NCBI RefSeq assembly: GCF_902499125.1
Contig: NZ_CABVPX010000044.1
Location: 1 to 56,865, forward strand
Origin: Burkholderia arboris
GTDB lineage: Bacteria; Pseudomonadota; Gammaproteobacteria; Burkholderiales; Burkholderiaceae
Length of the DNA stretch: 56,865 nt
Direction: 5' to 3'
Below, in pieces: positions 1 through 8,252 of this stretch (its first letter is position 1; each line of letters begins with the position of its first letter). A program made the position numbers and the translations under genes. A model generated the notes under the pieces. It worked only from the letters and a program-made list of their open reading frames with translations, made no database searches and was not told the origin of the DNA.

Positions 1-239
1 CGCGCCGCGTCCGGCGCGGCGTGCCCGGCCGCGGCCCGCCCCCCGCGCGAACCTTCGCGGCCCCGCTGCTGTCGAATCCGCTTTCGAACCCGCAGTGCGG
101 CCGGCGGTGCCTTGCCGGGCCGGCTCCGGGCCCTGTTCGACGCTTTTCGCGCCGTTCCACTGAGTGATCGGACGAACAGTTATACTTGTCCGCTACATCC
201 CCGCTACCGCCACGCGCTTCCCGACCGCACCAGATCTCT

Positions 240-1790
240 ATGCGAATGAAATTGAAGAACATCGGCCTGATTGCCGCGGGCCTCGCCACGGGCGTATTCG
301 CCACGCTGCAGGTTTCCGCATCGGCCGAGCAGACCGCCACGGCGCCGCTTCCCCTCGACCAGCTCCGCCTGTTCGCGGAAGTCTTCGGCCAGATCAAGCG
401 CGAGTACGTCGAACCGGTCGACGACAAGAAGCTGCTGACGGCGGCGATCAAGGGCATGGTGTCGAGCCTCGACCCGCACTCGTCGTTCCTCGACAAGACC
501 GACTATGACGAGCTGCAGGAGCAGACGAAGGGCCGCTTCGCGGGTCTCGGCATCGAGATCTCGCAGGAAGACGGCCTCGTCAAGGTGATCTCGCCGATCG
601 AAGATACCCCCGCGTTCCGCGCCGGCATCCGTCCGGGCGACCTGATCACCCGCATCAACGACAAGCCGGTGCGCGGCATGACGCTCGACAAGGCCGTCAA
701 GCAGATGCGCGGCGAGCCGGGCACCAAGGTCACGCTGACGATCTTCCGCAAGAGCGACGACCGCACGTTCCCGGTCACGGTCACGCGCGCGATCATCAAG
801 GTCCAGAGCGTGAAGATGAAGATCCTCGATCCGGGCTACGCGTATGTCCGCATCACGAGCTTCCAGGAGCGCACGACGCCTGACCTCGCGGCGAAGCTGC
901 AGGACATCGCGCGCCAGCAGCCGAACCTGAAGGGCCTCGTCCTCGACCTGCGCAACAACGGCGGCGGCCTGCTGCAGAGCGCGGTCGGCGTGGCCGGCGC
1001 GTTCCTGCCGCCCGACTCGGTCGTCGTGTCGACCAACGGCCAGATCCCCGATTCGAAGCAGGTCTACCGCGATACGTACGACAACTATCGCCTGCCTTCT
1101 TTCGACGGCGATCCGCTGAAGAACCTGCCGCCGGTGTTCAAGACCGTGCCGATGATCGTGCTGACGAACGCCTATTCGGCGTCCGCGTCCGAAATCGTCG
1201 CCGGTGCGCTGCAGGATTCGAAGCGCGCGCAGATCATGGGCAAGACGACGTTCGGCAAGGGTTCGGTGCAGACGGTCCGCCCGATGACGGCCGACACCGC
1301 GCTGCGCCTGACCACCGCGTACTACTACACGCCGAGCGGCCGTTCGATCCAGAACAAGGGCATCACGCCGGACGTGCCGGTCGATCAGTACGCAGACGGC
1401 GATCCGGACGACGTGCTCGTGACGCGTGAGGTCGACTACACGAACCACCTCGCGAACACGCAGGACCCGAACGAGAAGAAGGAACAGGAAGAGCGCGAGC
1501 AGCGCCGGATGGATCAGCTGCGCGTCCTCGAAGAGCAGAACGACAAGAAGACGCCGGAGCAGCGCCAGAAGGATCGTGATCGCAAGCCGATCGAGTTCGG
1601 CAGCACCGACGACTTCATGATGCAGCAGGCGCTCAACAAGCTCGAAGGCAAGCCGGTCCAGGAATCGAAGTCGCTGCTCGCCGAGAGCACGACGAAGAGC
1701 CCGGCCGGCAAGGCCGCTGCGGCCTCGAAGGCATCGGCCGCAAGCGCAAAGCCGGCGTCCGCACCGAAGCCCGCGTCGGCGCCGAAGTAA
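240..1790 (+). CDS. ctpA: S41-family carboxy-terminal processing protease (CtpA/Prc type)
   Basis: Periplasmic serine protease that trims C-termini of exported proteins. The 516-residue product starts with a hydrophobic signal segment (about residues 8-27), followed by a PDZ domain (about 105-175) and the S41 core (about 195-400). The catalytic dyad is visible as Ser315 in SASASEI and Lys340 in FGKGSVQ, with the family's 25-residue spacing. The last 35 residues are an Ala/Lys/Pro/Ser-rich tail without predicted structure. I chose the ATG at 240; a TTG 54 bases upstream is in frame but would put a non-signal leader before the signal peptide. A strong hairpin terminator follows the stop codon. 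Family assignment is firm; the substrate is unknown. Confidence 0.93.
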   Translation: MRMKLKNIGLIAAGLATGVFATLQVSASAEQTATAPLPLDQLRLFAEVFGQIKREYVEPVDDKKLLTAAIKGMVSSLDPHSSFLDKTDYDELQEQTKGRFAGLGIEISQEDGLVKVISPIEDTPAFRAGIRPGDLITRINDKPVRGMTLDKAVKQMRGEPGTKVTLTIFRKSDDRTFPVTVTRAIIKVQSVKMKILDPGYAYVRITSFQERTTPDLAAKLQDIARQQPNLKGLVLDLRNNGGGLLQSAVGVAGAFLPPDSVVVSTNGQIPDSKQVYRDTYDNYRLPSFDGDPLKNLPPVFKTVPMIVLTNAYSASASEIVAGALQDSKRAQIMGKTTFGKGSVQTVRPMTADTALRLTTAYYYTPSGRSIQNKGITPDVPVDQYADGDPDDVLVTREVDYTNHLANTQDPNEKKEQEEREQRRMDQLRVLEEQNDKKTPEQRQKDRDRKPIEFGSTDDFMMQQALNKLEGKPVQESKSLLAESTTKSPAGKAAAASKASAASAKPASAPKPASAPK

Positions 1791-1808
1791 GCGCCGGCCG
1801 GCATCCGA

Positions 1809-1844
1809 CGGGCCATCGCGGGAAGACCGCGATGGCCCGTTTTT
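1809..1844 (+). terminator. Rho-independent terminator after ctpA
   Basis: A perfect 13-bp stem (1809-1821 with 1827-1839) with a 5-base loop, followed by TTTTT at 1840-1844. It sits 19 bases after the ctpA stop codon and separates ctpA from the moeB-like gene. Confidence 0.9.
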
Positions 1845-1854
1845 CATGCGCGCC

Positions 1855-1860
1855 TAAAAT
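1855..1860 (+). promoter_or_regulatory. Possible -10 element of the moeB-like gene
   Basis: TAAAAT lies 35 bases before the moeB start and just after the ctpA terminator, where a fresh promoter is needed. No convincing -35 hexamer is visible because the upstream bases belong to the terminator. Seen by pattern only. Confidence 0.35.
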
Positions 1861-1895
1861 AACGACACGTCCGCCCGCCTCGCCCACGACTCCCC

Positions 1896-2648
1896 ATGAA
1901 CGACGATCAACTCCTGCGCTACTCCCGACACATCCTCGTCGACGAAATCGGCATCGAGGCGCAGCAGCGCTTTCTCGATGCGCATGCGATCGTCGTCGGC
2001 GCGGGCGGCCTCGGCTCGCCCGCCGCGATGTACCTCGCGGCCTCGGGCGTCGGCACGATCACGCTCGTCGATGCCGACACGGTCGACCTCACGAACCTGC
2101 AGCGGCAAATCCTGCACGTGACGGCATCGGTCGGCCGCAGCAAGGTCGAATCGGGGCGCGACGCGCTCGCGCAACTGAATCCCGGCGTGACGGTGCATGC
2201 GGTCGCGGAGCGCGTCGACGATGCCTGGCTCGATGCGCACGTGCCGCGCGCGACCGTCGTGCTCGACTGCACCGACAACTTCGCGACGCGCCACGCGATC
2301 AACCGCGCGTGCGTCGCGCACGGCGTGCCGCTCGTGTCGGGCGCCGCGCTGCGTTTCGACGGCCAGATCAGCACGTTCGACTTCCGCGATCCGGCCGCGC
2401 CCTGCTATGCGTGCGTGTTCCCGGAAGACCAGCCGTTCGAGGAAGTCGCATGCGCGACGATGGGCGTGTTCGCCCCGACGGTCGGCATCATCGGCGCGAT
2501 GCAGGCGGCCGAAGCGCTGCGCGTGATCGGCGGCATCGGCAAGACGCTCAACGGGCGGCTGATGATGCTCGATTCGCTGCGGATGGAATGGACCACGATG
2601 AAAATCGCGCGCCAGGCCGACTGCCCCGTGTGCGGGGGCCGGCACTGA
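1896..2648 (+). CDS. moeB: HesA/MoeB/ThiF-family adenylyltransferase
   Basis: E1-like enzyme that adenylates the C-terminal glycine of a sulfur-carrier protein (MoaD or ThiS type). The 250-residue protein shows the nucleotide-binding GAGGLGSP motif (about residues 33-40), the DADTVDLTNLQRQ segment, the TDNF motif, and two CxxC pairs (CYAC in the middle, CPVC near the C-terminus) that bind structural zinc in this family. Length is typical of MoeB/ThiF without a rhodanese domain. No moaD or thiS lies nearby, so whether it serves molybdopterin or thiamine synthesis cannot be decided from the window. Confidence 0.88.
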   Translation: MNDDQLLRYSRHILVDEIGIEAQQRFLDAHAIVVGAGGLGSPAAMYLAASGVGTITLVDADTVDLTNLQRQILHVTASVGRSKVESGRDALAQLNPGVTVHAVAERVDDAWLDAHVPRATVVLDCTDNFATRHAINRACVAHGVPLVSGAALRFDGQISTFDFRDPAAPCYACVFPEDQPFEEVACATMGVFAPTVGIIGAMQAAEALRVIGGIGKTLNGRLMMLDSLRMEWTTMKIARQADCPVCGGRH

Positions 2649-2716
2649 CGCGCGGCGGGCATGCGCCGGGCGGCGCATGCGTGACACTTCACTACAGTTA
2701 GCGGCGGCTTGAACGC

Positions 2717-4489
2717 CTACGCAGCCGCATCCGCACGCGGCTCGGCGACCGACAACCGCTGCAGCGCCGCCTGCACCTCTTCGGGCTCGAACGCGGCCAG
2801 CACGTCGGCCGTCGGCTTCTCGAGCGCCTTCAGATGCGCGCGCAGGATCTCCTGCTTCACGACGAGCAGCTGGCTCGGGTGCATCGAGAACTCGGTGAGC
2901 CCCATCCCGAGCAACAGACGCGTGAGCGCCGGATCGCCGGCCATCTCCCCGCACACCGACACCGACACGCCCGCGCGTTTCGCTTCGCGCAGCGTATAGG
3001 CAATCAGGTGCAGCACGGCCGGATGCAGCGGGTCGTACAGGTGCGCGACCGCGTTGTCGGCGCGGTCGATCGCGAGCGTGTACTGGATCAGGTCGTTCGT
3101 GCCGATCGACAGGAAATCGAACCGCTTCAGGAACAGCGGCAGCGCGATCGCGGCGGCCGGAATCTCGATCATCGCGCCGATGCGCACGTTCGGATCGTAG
3201 GCGAGCCCCGCGTCGTCGAGCTGGCGCTTCGCCTCGCGGATCAGGTCGAGCGTCTGGTCGATCTCCTGCGCGTGCGCGAGCATCGGGATCAGGATCTTCA
3301 CCTGGCCGAACGCGGACGCGCGCAGGATCGCGCGCAGCTGCGTGAGGAACATCTGCGGCTCGGACAGGCTCCAGCGGATCGCACGCAGGCCGAGCGCCGG
3401 GTTCGGCGCCGTTTCATAGCCTTCGTCGAGCGCCTCGAGCGGCTTGTCCGCGCCGACGTCGATCGTGCGGATCGTCACCGGCATGCCCTTCATCCACTCG
3501 ACGGCACGCTTGTACGCGGCGAACTGCTCCTCCTCTTCCGGCATCTCCTTCTGATGCATGAACAGGAACTCGGAGCGGAACAGGCCGACGCCGACCGCGC
3601 CGGCCTCGACGGCCGCCTTCGCGTCGTCGGGCAGCTCGATGTTCGCGTACAGCTCGATCTTGGTGCCGCACAACGTTTGCGTCGGCGAGAACTTGAGACG
3701 CTGCAGCTTGCGTTGCTCCAGCTGCTTCTCGGACTGGCGGTACGAATATTCCTCGAGGACGATCGGCGCGGGATCGACGATCACGATGCCCTGGTCGCCG
3801 TCGACGATGATCAGATCGTCCTGACGGATCAGCGCGCTCGCGTGCTGCACGCCGACCGCGGCCGGAATGCCGAGGCTGCGCGCGACGATCGCCGTGTGCG
3901 ACGTGCGCCCGCCGAGATCGGTGACGAACGCCTGGAACGACTGCGTCTTGAACTGCATCATGTCGGCCGGCGCGATGTCGTGCGCGACGACGATCATCTC
4001 GTTCGTGCCGTTCTTGGCCGCGCGGTCGAGTGCCTGCGACGCGGACGGCGCGCCGGCGAGCGCCTTCAGCACGCGCTCGACCACCTGCTCGATGTCGGCC
4101 TTGCGCTCGCGCAGGTATTCGTCCTCGATGTCGTCGAAGTGGCGCGTGAGCAGTTCGAGCTGCTCGGTCAGCGCCCATTCGACGTTGTAGCGGCGCGCGC
4201 GGATCAGATCGATGGTTTCCTGGACGAGCATTTCGTCGCTCAGGATCATCGCGTGAACGTCGATGAATGCGCCGACTTCGCTCGGGGTGTCGTCGGTCAG
4301 GTCGGCGCGCAGCGCTTCGAGTTCGTGATGCACGACGTCGAGCGCCGTGCGGAATCGCTCGACCTCGGCGTCGATCTGGTTGGCCTCGACCAGGTAATGG
4401 GCGACGTCGAGCGCCGCCGGCGCGATCAGATACGCTCGCCCGATCGCGATACCACGTGAGACGGGAATGCCATGCAGCGTGAAGGACAC
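2717..4489 (-). CDS. ptsP: Phosphoenolpyruvate-protein phosphotransferase (PTS enzyme I)
   Basis: Cytoplasmic enzyme I transfers phosphate from PEP to HPr. The 590-residue protein has the N-terminal HPr-interacting region, the phosphohistidine swivel motif GGRTSHTAI (His198) and the C-terminal PEP-binding barrel with the CGEMAGD motif, at the usual family length. An upstream open frame reaches 4618, but the start is almost certainly the GTG at 4489: a perfect AGGAGG (4495-4500) lies 5 bases before it and the protein then begins MSFTLHGIPVSRG, as enzyme I does. It lies downstream of ptsH and EIIA, separated from ptsH by a terminator and its own -10-like box. There is no NPr/GAF extension, so it is the sugar-type enzyme I by architecture. 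Confidence 0.95.
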   Translation of the reverse strand: MSFTLHGIPVSRGIAIGRAYLIAPAALDVAHYLVEANQIDAEVERFRTALDVVHHELEALRADLTDDTPSEVGAFIDVHAMILSDEMLVQETIDLIRARRYNVEWALTEQLELLTRHFDDIEDEYLRERKADIEQVVERVLKALAGAPSASQALDRAAKNGTNEMIVVAHDIAPADMMQFKTQSFQAFVTDLGGRTSHTAIVARSLGIPAAVGVQHASALIRQDDLIIVDGDQGIVIVDPAPIVLEEYSYRQSEKQLEQRKLQRLKFSPTQTLCGTKIELYANIELPDDAKAAVEAGAVGVGLFRSEFLFMHQKEMPEEEEQFAAYKRAVEWMKGMPVTIRTIDVGADKPLEALDEGYETAPNPALGLRAIRWSLSEPQMFLTQLRAILRASAFGQVKILIPMLAHAQEIDQTLDLIREAKRQLDDAGLAYDPNVRIGAMIEIPAAAIALPLFLKRFDFLSIGTNDLIQYTLAIDRADNAVAHLYDPLHPAVLHLIAYTLREAKRAGVSVSVCGEMAGDPALTRLLLGMGLTEFSMHPSQLLVVKQEILRAHLKALEKPTADVLAAFEPEEVQAALQRLSVAEPRADAAA

Positions 4490-4556
4490 GCGCACCTCCT
4501 CTGTACAAGTAAAGCCGCGGCACACTGCTGCGATGCGCTTATGACCCCGGTTAGCG

Positions 4557-4562
4557 ATTATA
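4557..4562 (-). promoter_or_regulatory. -10 box upstream of ptsP
   Basis: The minus strand reads TATAAT, a perfect sigma70 -10, about 68 bases upstream of the ptsP GTG and downstream of the ptsH terminator. The -35 position (around 4581-4586, CAGTCA) is weak. Together with the terminator it suggests ptsP can be transcribed apart from ptsH. Confidence 0.5.
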
Positions 4563-4629
4563 AATTCCGCGACTCCCCGCTGACTGCATGCACCGCAGCA
4601 TTGCGCATTCCGCATCAATGCTTCCGACG

Positions 4630-4657
4630 AAAAAAATGCCGCGAAATCCGCGGCATT
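4630..4657 (-). terminator. Terminator after ptsH
   Basis: Nine-bp perfect stem (4635-4643 with 4649-4657), loop of 5 bases, followed on the minus strand by a run of Ts (complement of the A run at 4630-4636). It lies 34 bases past the ptsH stop codon. Confidence 0.85.
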
Positions 4658-4690
4658 CTGACTGGAAACGGCAACGATCCCGCGTGGCGA

Positions 4691-4960
4691 TCACTGTCCT
4701 TCGCCGAACTTGTCGGCGATCAGCTTCAGCAGCGCGTCCATCGCCTCCTGCTCGTCGGCCCCTTCGGTCTCGATCGTCACGGTGCTGCCGATGCCGGCCG
4801 CCAGCATCATCACGCCCATGATGCTCTTCGCATTGATCTTGCGCCCGTTGCGCGTCATCCAGACTTCCGACTGGAAGTTGCCGGCCAGTTGCGTAAGCTT
4901 GGCCGATGCGCGCGCATGGAGCCCCAATTTATTGACGATGGTGGTTTCTTGTTGAAGCAT
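4691..4960 (-). CDS. ptsH: HPr phosphocarrier protein
   Basis: Small cytoplasmic phosphocarrier between enzyme I and EIIA proteins. The 89 residues carry the His15 site in GLHARAS and a conserved Ser46 in KSIMGVM, the site used by HPr kinase where that enzyme exists. It is 73 bases downstream of the mannose-type EIIA gene and reads in the same direction, so the two are probably cotranscribed. No EIIB/EIIC/EIID gene is in the window, which fits a regulatory rather than sugar-transporting PTS branch, as described for many betaproteobacteria. Confidence 0.96.
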   Translation of the reverse strand: MLQQETTIVNKLGLHARASAKLTQLAGNFQSEVWMTRNGRKINAKSIMGVMMLAAGIGSTVTIETEGADEQEAMDALLKLIADKFGEGQ

Positions 4961-5033
4961 GATTCTCGGTCGGGTCGGTCGGGGCCGCCGGCGGCGCGCG
5001 TCGGCGGTGCTGTCTAAAACGGAAAACGGGCAA

Positions 5034-5504
5034 TCAGTGCGATTCGGTGCGCGGCTGCGGTTCGGGCGGAATCGGCGCGCACTGGCCGCAGCCGGTTTCC
5101 GTCGGCGGCGGCGGCGTGCCGGACGATACCTCGTGGACGCCCTTCGCGCCGCCGGACAGCGCCTTGTCGACCAGCTTGTCGAGCGGCACGGTGCGGTAGC
5201 AGACGGCCCGTACGAGCATCGGCAGGTTCACGCCCGCCAGCACGCGCACGTTGTCGATTTTCGCGAGCTGGCCGGCGATGTTCGCGGGCGTCGCGCCGTA
5301 CATGTCGGTCAGCACGATCACGCCGTTCTCTTCCTTGAGCCGCGCGAGTTCCGCGTGCGCGAACGCCATCACCTGGGCCGGATCGTTGTCCGCCATCACG
5401 TCGATACAGCCGATGCGGGCGGGCACGCCGCCGTAGATGTGCGCGATGCAGTCCCGCAGCGCGGTGGCGAGCGGAGCGTGCGCGATGATCAGGATCCCGG
5501 CCAT
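5034..5504 (-). CDS. PTS mannose/fructose-type EIIA component
   Basis: Accepts phosphate from HPr on a histidine near the N-terminus; His9 in the MAGILIIAHA start matches the EIIA-Man site. The 130-residue EIIA-Man fold (with VLTDMYGATPANI) is followed by a Pro-rich tail of about 30 residues (TPPPPTETGCG...PEPQP) that is not part of the fold. It lies between gshB and ptsH on the same strand. With no EIIB or EIIC partner nearby, a regulatory role is the more likely one (inference). Confidence 0.88.
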   Translation of the reverse strand: MAGILIIAHAPLATALRDCIAHIYGGVPARIGCIDVMADNDPAQVMAFAHAELARLKEENGVIVLTDMYGATPANIAGQLAKIDNVRVLAGVNLPMLVRAVCYRTVPLDKLVDKALSGGAKGVHEVSSGTPPPPTETGCGQCAPIPPEPQPRTESH

Positions 5505-5531
5505 GTCAGATCGCTCCCGGCCGCCCCTGGC

Positions 5532-5612
5532 GGGCCGATACCCCGCGGCGGGGCAATGAGCGTAGCGAGTGTGGGAAACGTTTCATGTTCAGCCTTGCAA
5601 CAGTATCGGCCC
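5532..5612. repeat. Inverted repeat in the gshB-EIIA intergenic region
   Basis: GGGCCGATAC at 5532-5541 is matched by its exact reverse complement at 5603-5612, 61 bases apart. A shorter GC hairpin (CCCCGCGGCGGGG, 5541-5553) lies inside. This 230-base spacer could form a large hairpin in the gshB-to-EIIA transcript. No T tract follows, so it is not a classical terminator. Confidence 0.55.
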
Positions 5613-5734
5613 GACCGCCGGGCCTTCGGTGCGCCGATCACGGCACCGGGCAGCGGGCATTGTAGCAGGCCGGTCAAGCTGCTCCGGCGACGGGGGACCT
5701 GCGCGGCCGCCGCCGGGGTTGCGCGGGATGCGGC

Positions 5735-6691
5735 CTAGGCGGCCGCACGCTCCAGCGCGTCGATGAACATCGCGGCGACGTCGAAGCCCGTTTGCTCCAT
5801 GATCTCGCGGAAGCACGTCGGACTCGTGACGTTCACCTCGGTCAGCCAGTCGCCGATCGCATCGAGGCCGACCAGCAGCAGCCCGCGCGACGCGAGCACC
5901 GGGCCGAGCGTGTCGGCGATCTCGCGATCGCGGGCCGTCAGCGGCTGCGCGACACCCAGGCCGCCGGCCGCCAGATTGCCGCGCACCTCGCTGCCCTGCG
6001 GAATCCGCGCGAGCGAATACGGCACCGGCTCGCCGCCGATCAGCAGGATACGCTTGTCGCCGGCCTTGATCTCGGGGATGAACTTCTGCGCCATCACGGA
6101 GCGCGTGCCGTCGTGGCTCAGCATCTCGACGATCGAACCGAGGTTCATGCCGTCCGGCTTCACGCGGAACACGCCCATCCCGCCCATCCCGTCGAGCGGC
6201 TTCAGGATCACGTCGCCATGCTCGGCGTGGAACGCGCGCAGCCGTTTCGCGTCGCGCGTGACCAGTGTCGGCGCGACGAACTGCGGAAACTCGCCGATCG
6301 CAAGCTTCTCCGAATGGTCGCGGATCGACTGCGCCTTGTTGAACACGCGGGCGCCCGCGCGCTCGGCCAGCTCGAGCAGCCAGGTCGACGTCACGTACTC
6401 CATGTCGAACGGCGGATCCTTGCGCATCAGCACCGCGCCGAACGATTCGAGGCGGCGCGCGTCGACCGGGCCCGCTTCGAACCACGTCTCGCGATGCAGG
6501 TCGTCCAGCTCGCCGACGAACGTGATGCGCCGCACGTCGGCCTCGACCGAGGTGCCCGTCCACGCGAGGTGGTTCGGCTCGCACGCGTACACCGCATGCC
6601 CGCGGCGCGCGGCCTCGGCCATCATCGCGTAGGTCGAATCCTTGTAGATCTTGAAGCGCTCGAGCGGGTCGGCGATAAAGAGAATGTCCAT
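5735..6691 (-). CDS. gshB: Glutathione synthetase
   Basis: Second step of glutathione synthesis: joins glycine to gamma-glutamylcysteine with ATP. The 318 residues form an ATP-grasp enzyme, with N-terminal MDILFIADPLERFKIYKDST, the glycine-rich loop KPLDGMGGMGVF and the Mg-binding NVTSPTC motif near the C-terminus, all hallmarks of bacterial GshB. It lies 27 bases downstream of gshA on the same strand, so the two steps of the pathway are cotranscribed. Confidence 0.97.
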   Translation of the reverse strand: MDILFIADPLERFKIYKDSTYAMMAEAARRGHAVYACEPNHLAWTGTSVEADVRRITFVGELDDLHRETWFEAGPVDARRLESFGAVLMRKDPPFDMEYVTSTWLLELAERAGARVFNKAQSIRDHSEKLAIGEFPQFVAPTLVTRDAKRLRAFHAEHGDVILKPLDGMGGMGVFRVKPDGMNLGSIVEMLSHDGTRSVMAQKFIPEIKAGDKRILLIGGEPVPYSLARIPQGSEVRGNLAAGGLGVAQPLTARDREIADTLGPVLASRGLLLVGLDAIGDWLTEVNVTSPTCFREIMEQTGFDVAAMFIDALERAAA

Positions 6692-6718
6692 GCGGGTCCT
6701 GTACGTAGCGAAGGTCCG

Positions 6719-8008
6719 TTACACCTGGATGGCTTCGGGATCGGTCTTTTCCAGTTCGATCGACGACGCGATCAGCGACAGCCGCGCGACAACGCCGTAC
6801 ATGTAGAAACGGTTCGGCGGCGCGGCACCCGGCTTCGCGCCGGCATCCGGCAGCGCGGTGTGCTCGAAGCCGAGCGGCACGTAGTGCATGCCGGGCGCGT
6901 TCAGGTTCTGGTCGCGCTCGCGGCCGCCGTGCGTGCGGTAGAAACCGCCGACCACGTAGCGGTCGATCATGTACACGACCGGCTCCGCGACTTCGTCGCC
7001 GACGCGCTCGAACGTGTAGACGCCCTCCTGCACGATCACGTCGCGCACCGCGAGGCCGGCCTTCGACTCGGCCATCTGCGCGCGCTCGGCCTTCGTCATG
7101 CGGCCGATCTCGGCCGCATCGTGCACGGTCATCACGCCGCGCCCTGCGGTGCCCGCGTCGGCCTTCACGACGACATACGGCTTCTCGCTGATCCCGTATT
7201 CGCGATACTTGCGCGCGATCTTCTTCAGCACGCCGTCGATTGCGTCGGCGAGCGCCTGCTCGCCTTCATGCGCCTGCCAGTCGACGCCTTCCACGTGCGC
7301 GAAATAGGGATTCACCATCCACGGATCGACGCCGACCATCTTCGCGAACTTCTTCGCGACGTCGTCGTAGCACGAGAAGTGCGTCGACTTGCGGCGCACG
7401 GCCCAGCCCGCGTGCAGCGGCGGCAGCAGGTACTGCTCGTGCAGGTTTTCCAGCACGGCCGGAATGCCGGCCGACAGGTCGTTGTTCAGCAGGATCGAGC
7501 ACGGATCGAAATTCTTCAGGCCGAGGCGGCGCTGCGAACGCTCGAGCGGTTCGAGCACGATCTTCTGGCCGTCGGCCAGCGTGATCGGCGTCATGTCGGT
7601 GATGCTCGGGTCGAGCGAGCCGAAGCGCACGTTCAGGCCGGCCTGGCGCATGATCGTCGCGAGGCGCGCGACGTTTTCGAGGTAGAACGCGTTGCGGGTC
7701 GGCAGCTCGGGAATCACGAGCAGGTTCTTCGCGTCCGGGCAGATCTTCTCGATCGCGGCCATCGCGGCCTGCACGGCAAGCGGCAGCACTTCGGACGGCA
7801 GATTGTTGAATGCGCCGGGAAACAGGTTCGCGTCGACGGGGGCCAGCTTGAAGCCGGCGTTGCGCAGGTCCACCGAACAATAGAACGGCGGGGTGTGTTC
7901 CTGCCATTCGAGCCTGAACCAGCGTTCGATCGCAGGCGTCGCGTCGAGGATCTTCTGCTCGAGTTCGAGCAGCGGACCGTTCAACGCGGTAACGAGGTGG
8001 GGAACCAT
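6719..8008 (-). CDS. gshA: Glutamate-cysteine ligase, beta/Acidithiobacillus type
   Basis: First, rate-limiting step of glutathione synthesis: ATP-dependent joining of glutamate and cysteine. The 429-residue protein is unlike E. coli GshA and matches the form found in betaproteobacteria and Acidithiobacillus (start MVPHLVTALNGPLLELE, then FYCSVDLRNAGFKLAPVDAN and a DAGTAGRGVMT glycine-rich loop). It is the first gene of the gshA-gshB pair. The terminator of amt lies 150 bases upstream, so the gsh pair must have its own promoter, which I could not pinpoint. Confidence 0.94.
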   Translation of the reverse strand: MVPHLVTALNGPLLELEQKILDATPAIERWFRLEWQEHTPPFYCSVDLRNAGFKLAPVDANLFPGAFNNLPSEVLPLAVQAAMAAIEKICPDAKNLLVIPELPTRNAFYLENVARLATIMRQAGLNVRFGSLDPSITDMTPITLADGQKIVLEPLERSQRRLGLKNFDPCSILLNNDLSAGIPAVLENLHEQYLLPPLHAGWAVRRKSTHFSCYDDVAKKFAKMVGVDPWMVNPYFAHVEGVDWQAHEGEQALADAIDGVLKKIARKYREYGISEKPYVVVKADAGTAGRGVMTVHDAAEIGRMTKAERAQMAESKAGLAVRDVIVQEGVYTFERVGDEVAEPVVYMIDRYVVGGFYRTHGGRERDQNLNAPGMHYVPLGFEHTALPDAGAKPGAAPPNRFYMYGVVARLSLIASSIELEKTDPEAIQV

Positions 8009-8159
8009 GAATCACTCGCGAGCGGGAGAATGAAGATTGTAGAGCAATTGCCCTGCCCATTTGGGGATTGTTCCCGGCTTCGCAAGGGTTTCGAGGAAGA
8101 TTTCGGCTATTGACCCGATAGCGCGCAGGGTTATGCGCTCCGGCAGTGGATGGCAGGAG

Positions 8160-8186
8160 AAAAAAAGCCCGCCGGGTGGGGCGGGC
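8160..8186 (-). terminator. Terminator after amt
   Basis: Stem GCCCGCC (8167-8173) with GGCGGGC (8180-8186), followed on the minus strand by seven Ts (complement of 8160-8166). It lies 66 bases past the amt stop codon. Confidence 0.85.
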
Positions 8187-8252
8187 CGAAGTCGCTGCGC
8201 TCATTCGTGACGGGCGCCGTCTGCGCGGCGGCCCGCCGTTCATCCTTATGAC

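Noticed and set aside
204..1847. 547-codon open frame on the minus strand opposite ctpA
   Set aside because: Arg/Leu-rich, low-information translation typical of the antisense of a GC-rich gene; ctpA on the plus strand has a full catalytic dyad and PDZ domain.
5792..8113. 773-codon plus-strand open frame across gshB-gshA
   Set aside because: Composition is that of an antisense shadow (Arg, His, Asp and Leu runs), and it crosses two well-supported genes and their intergenic gap.
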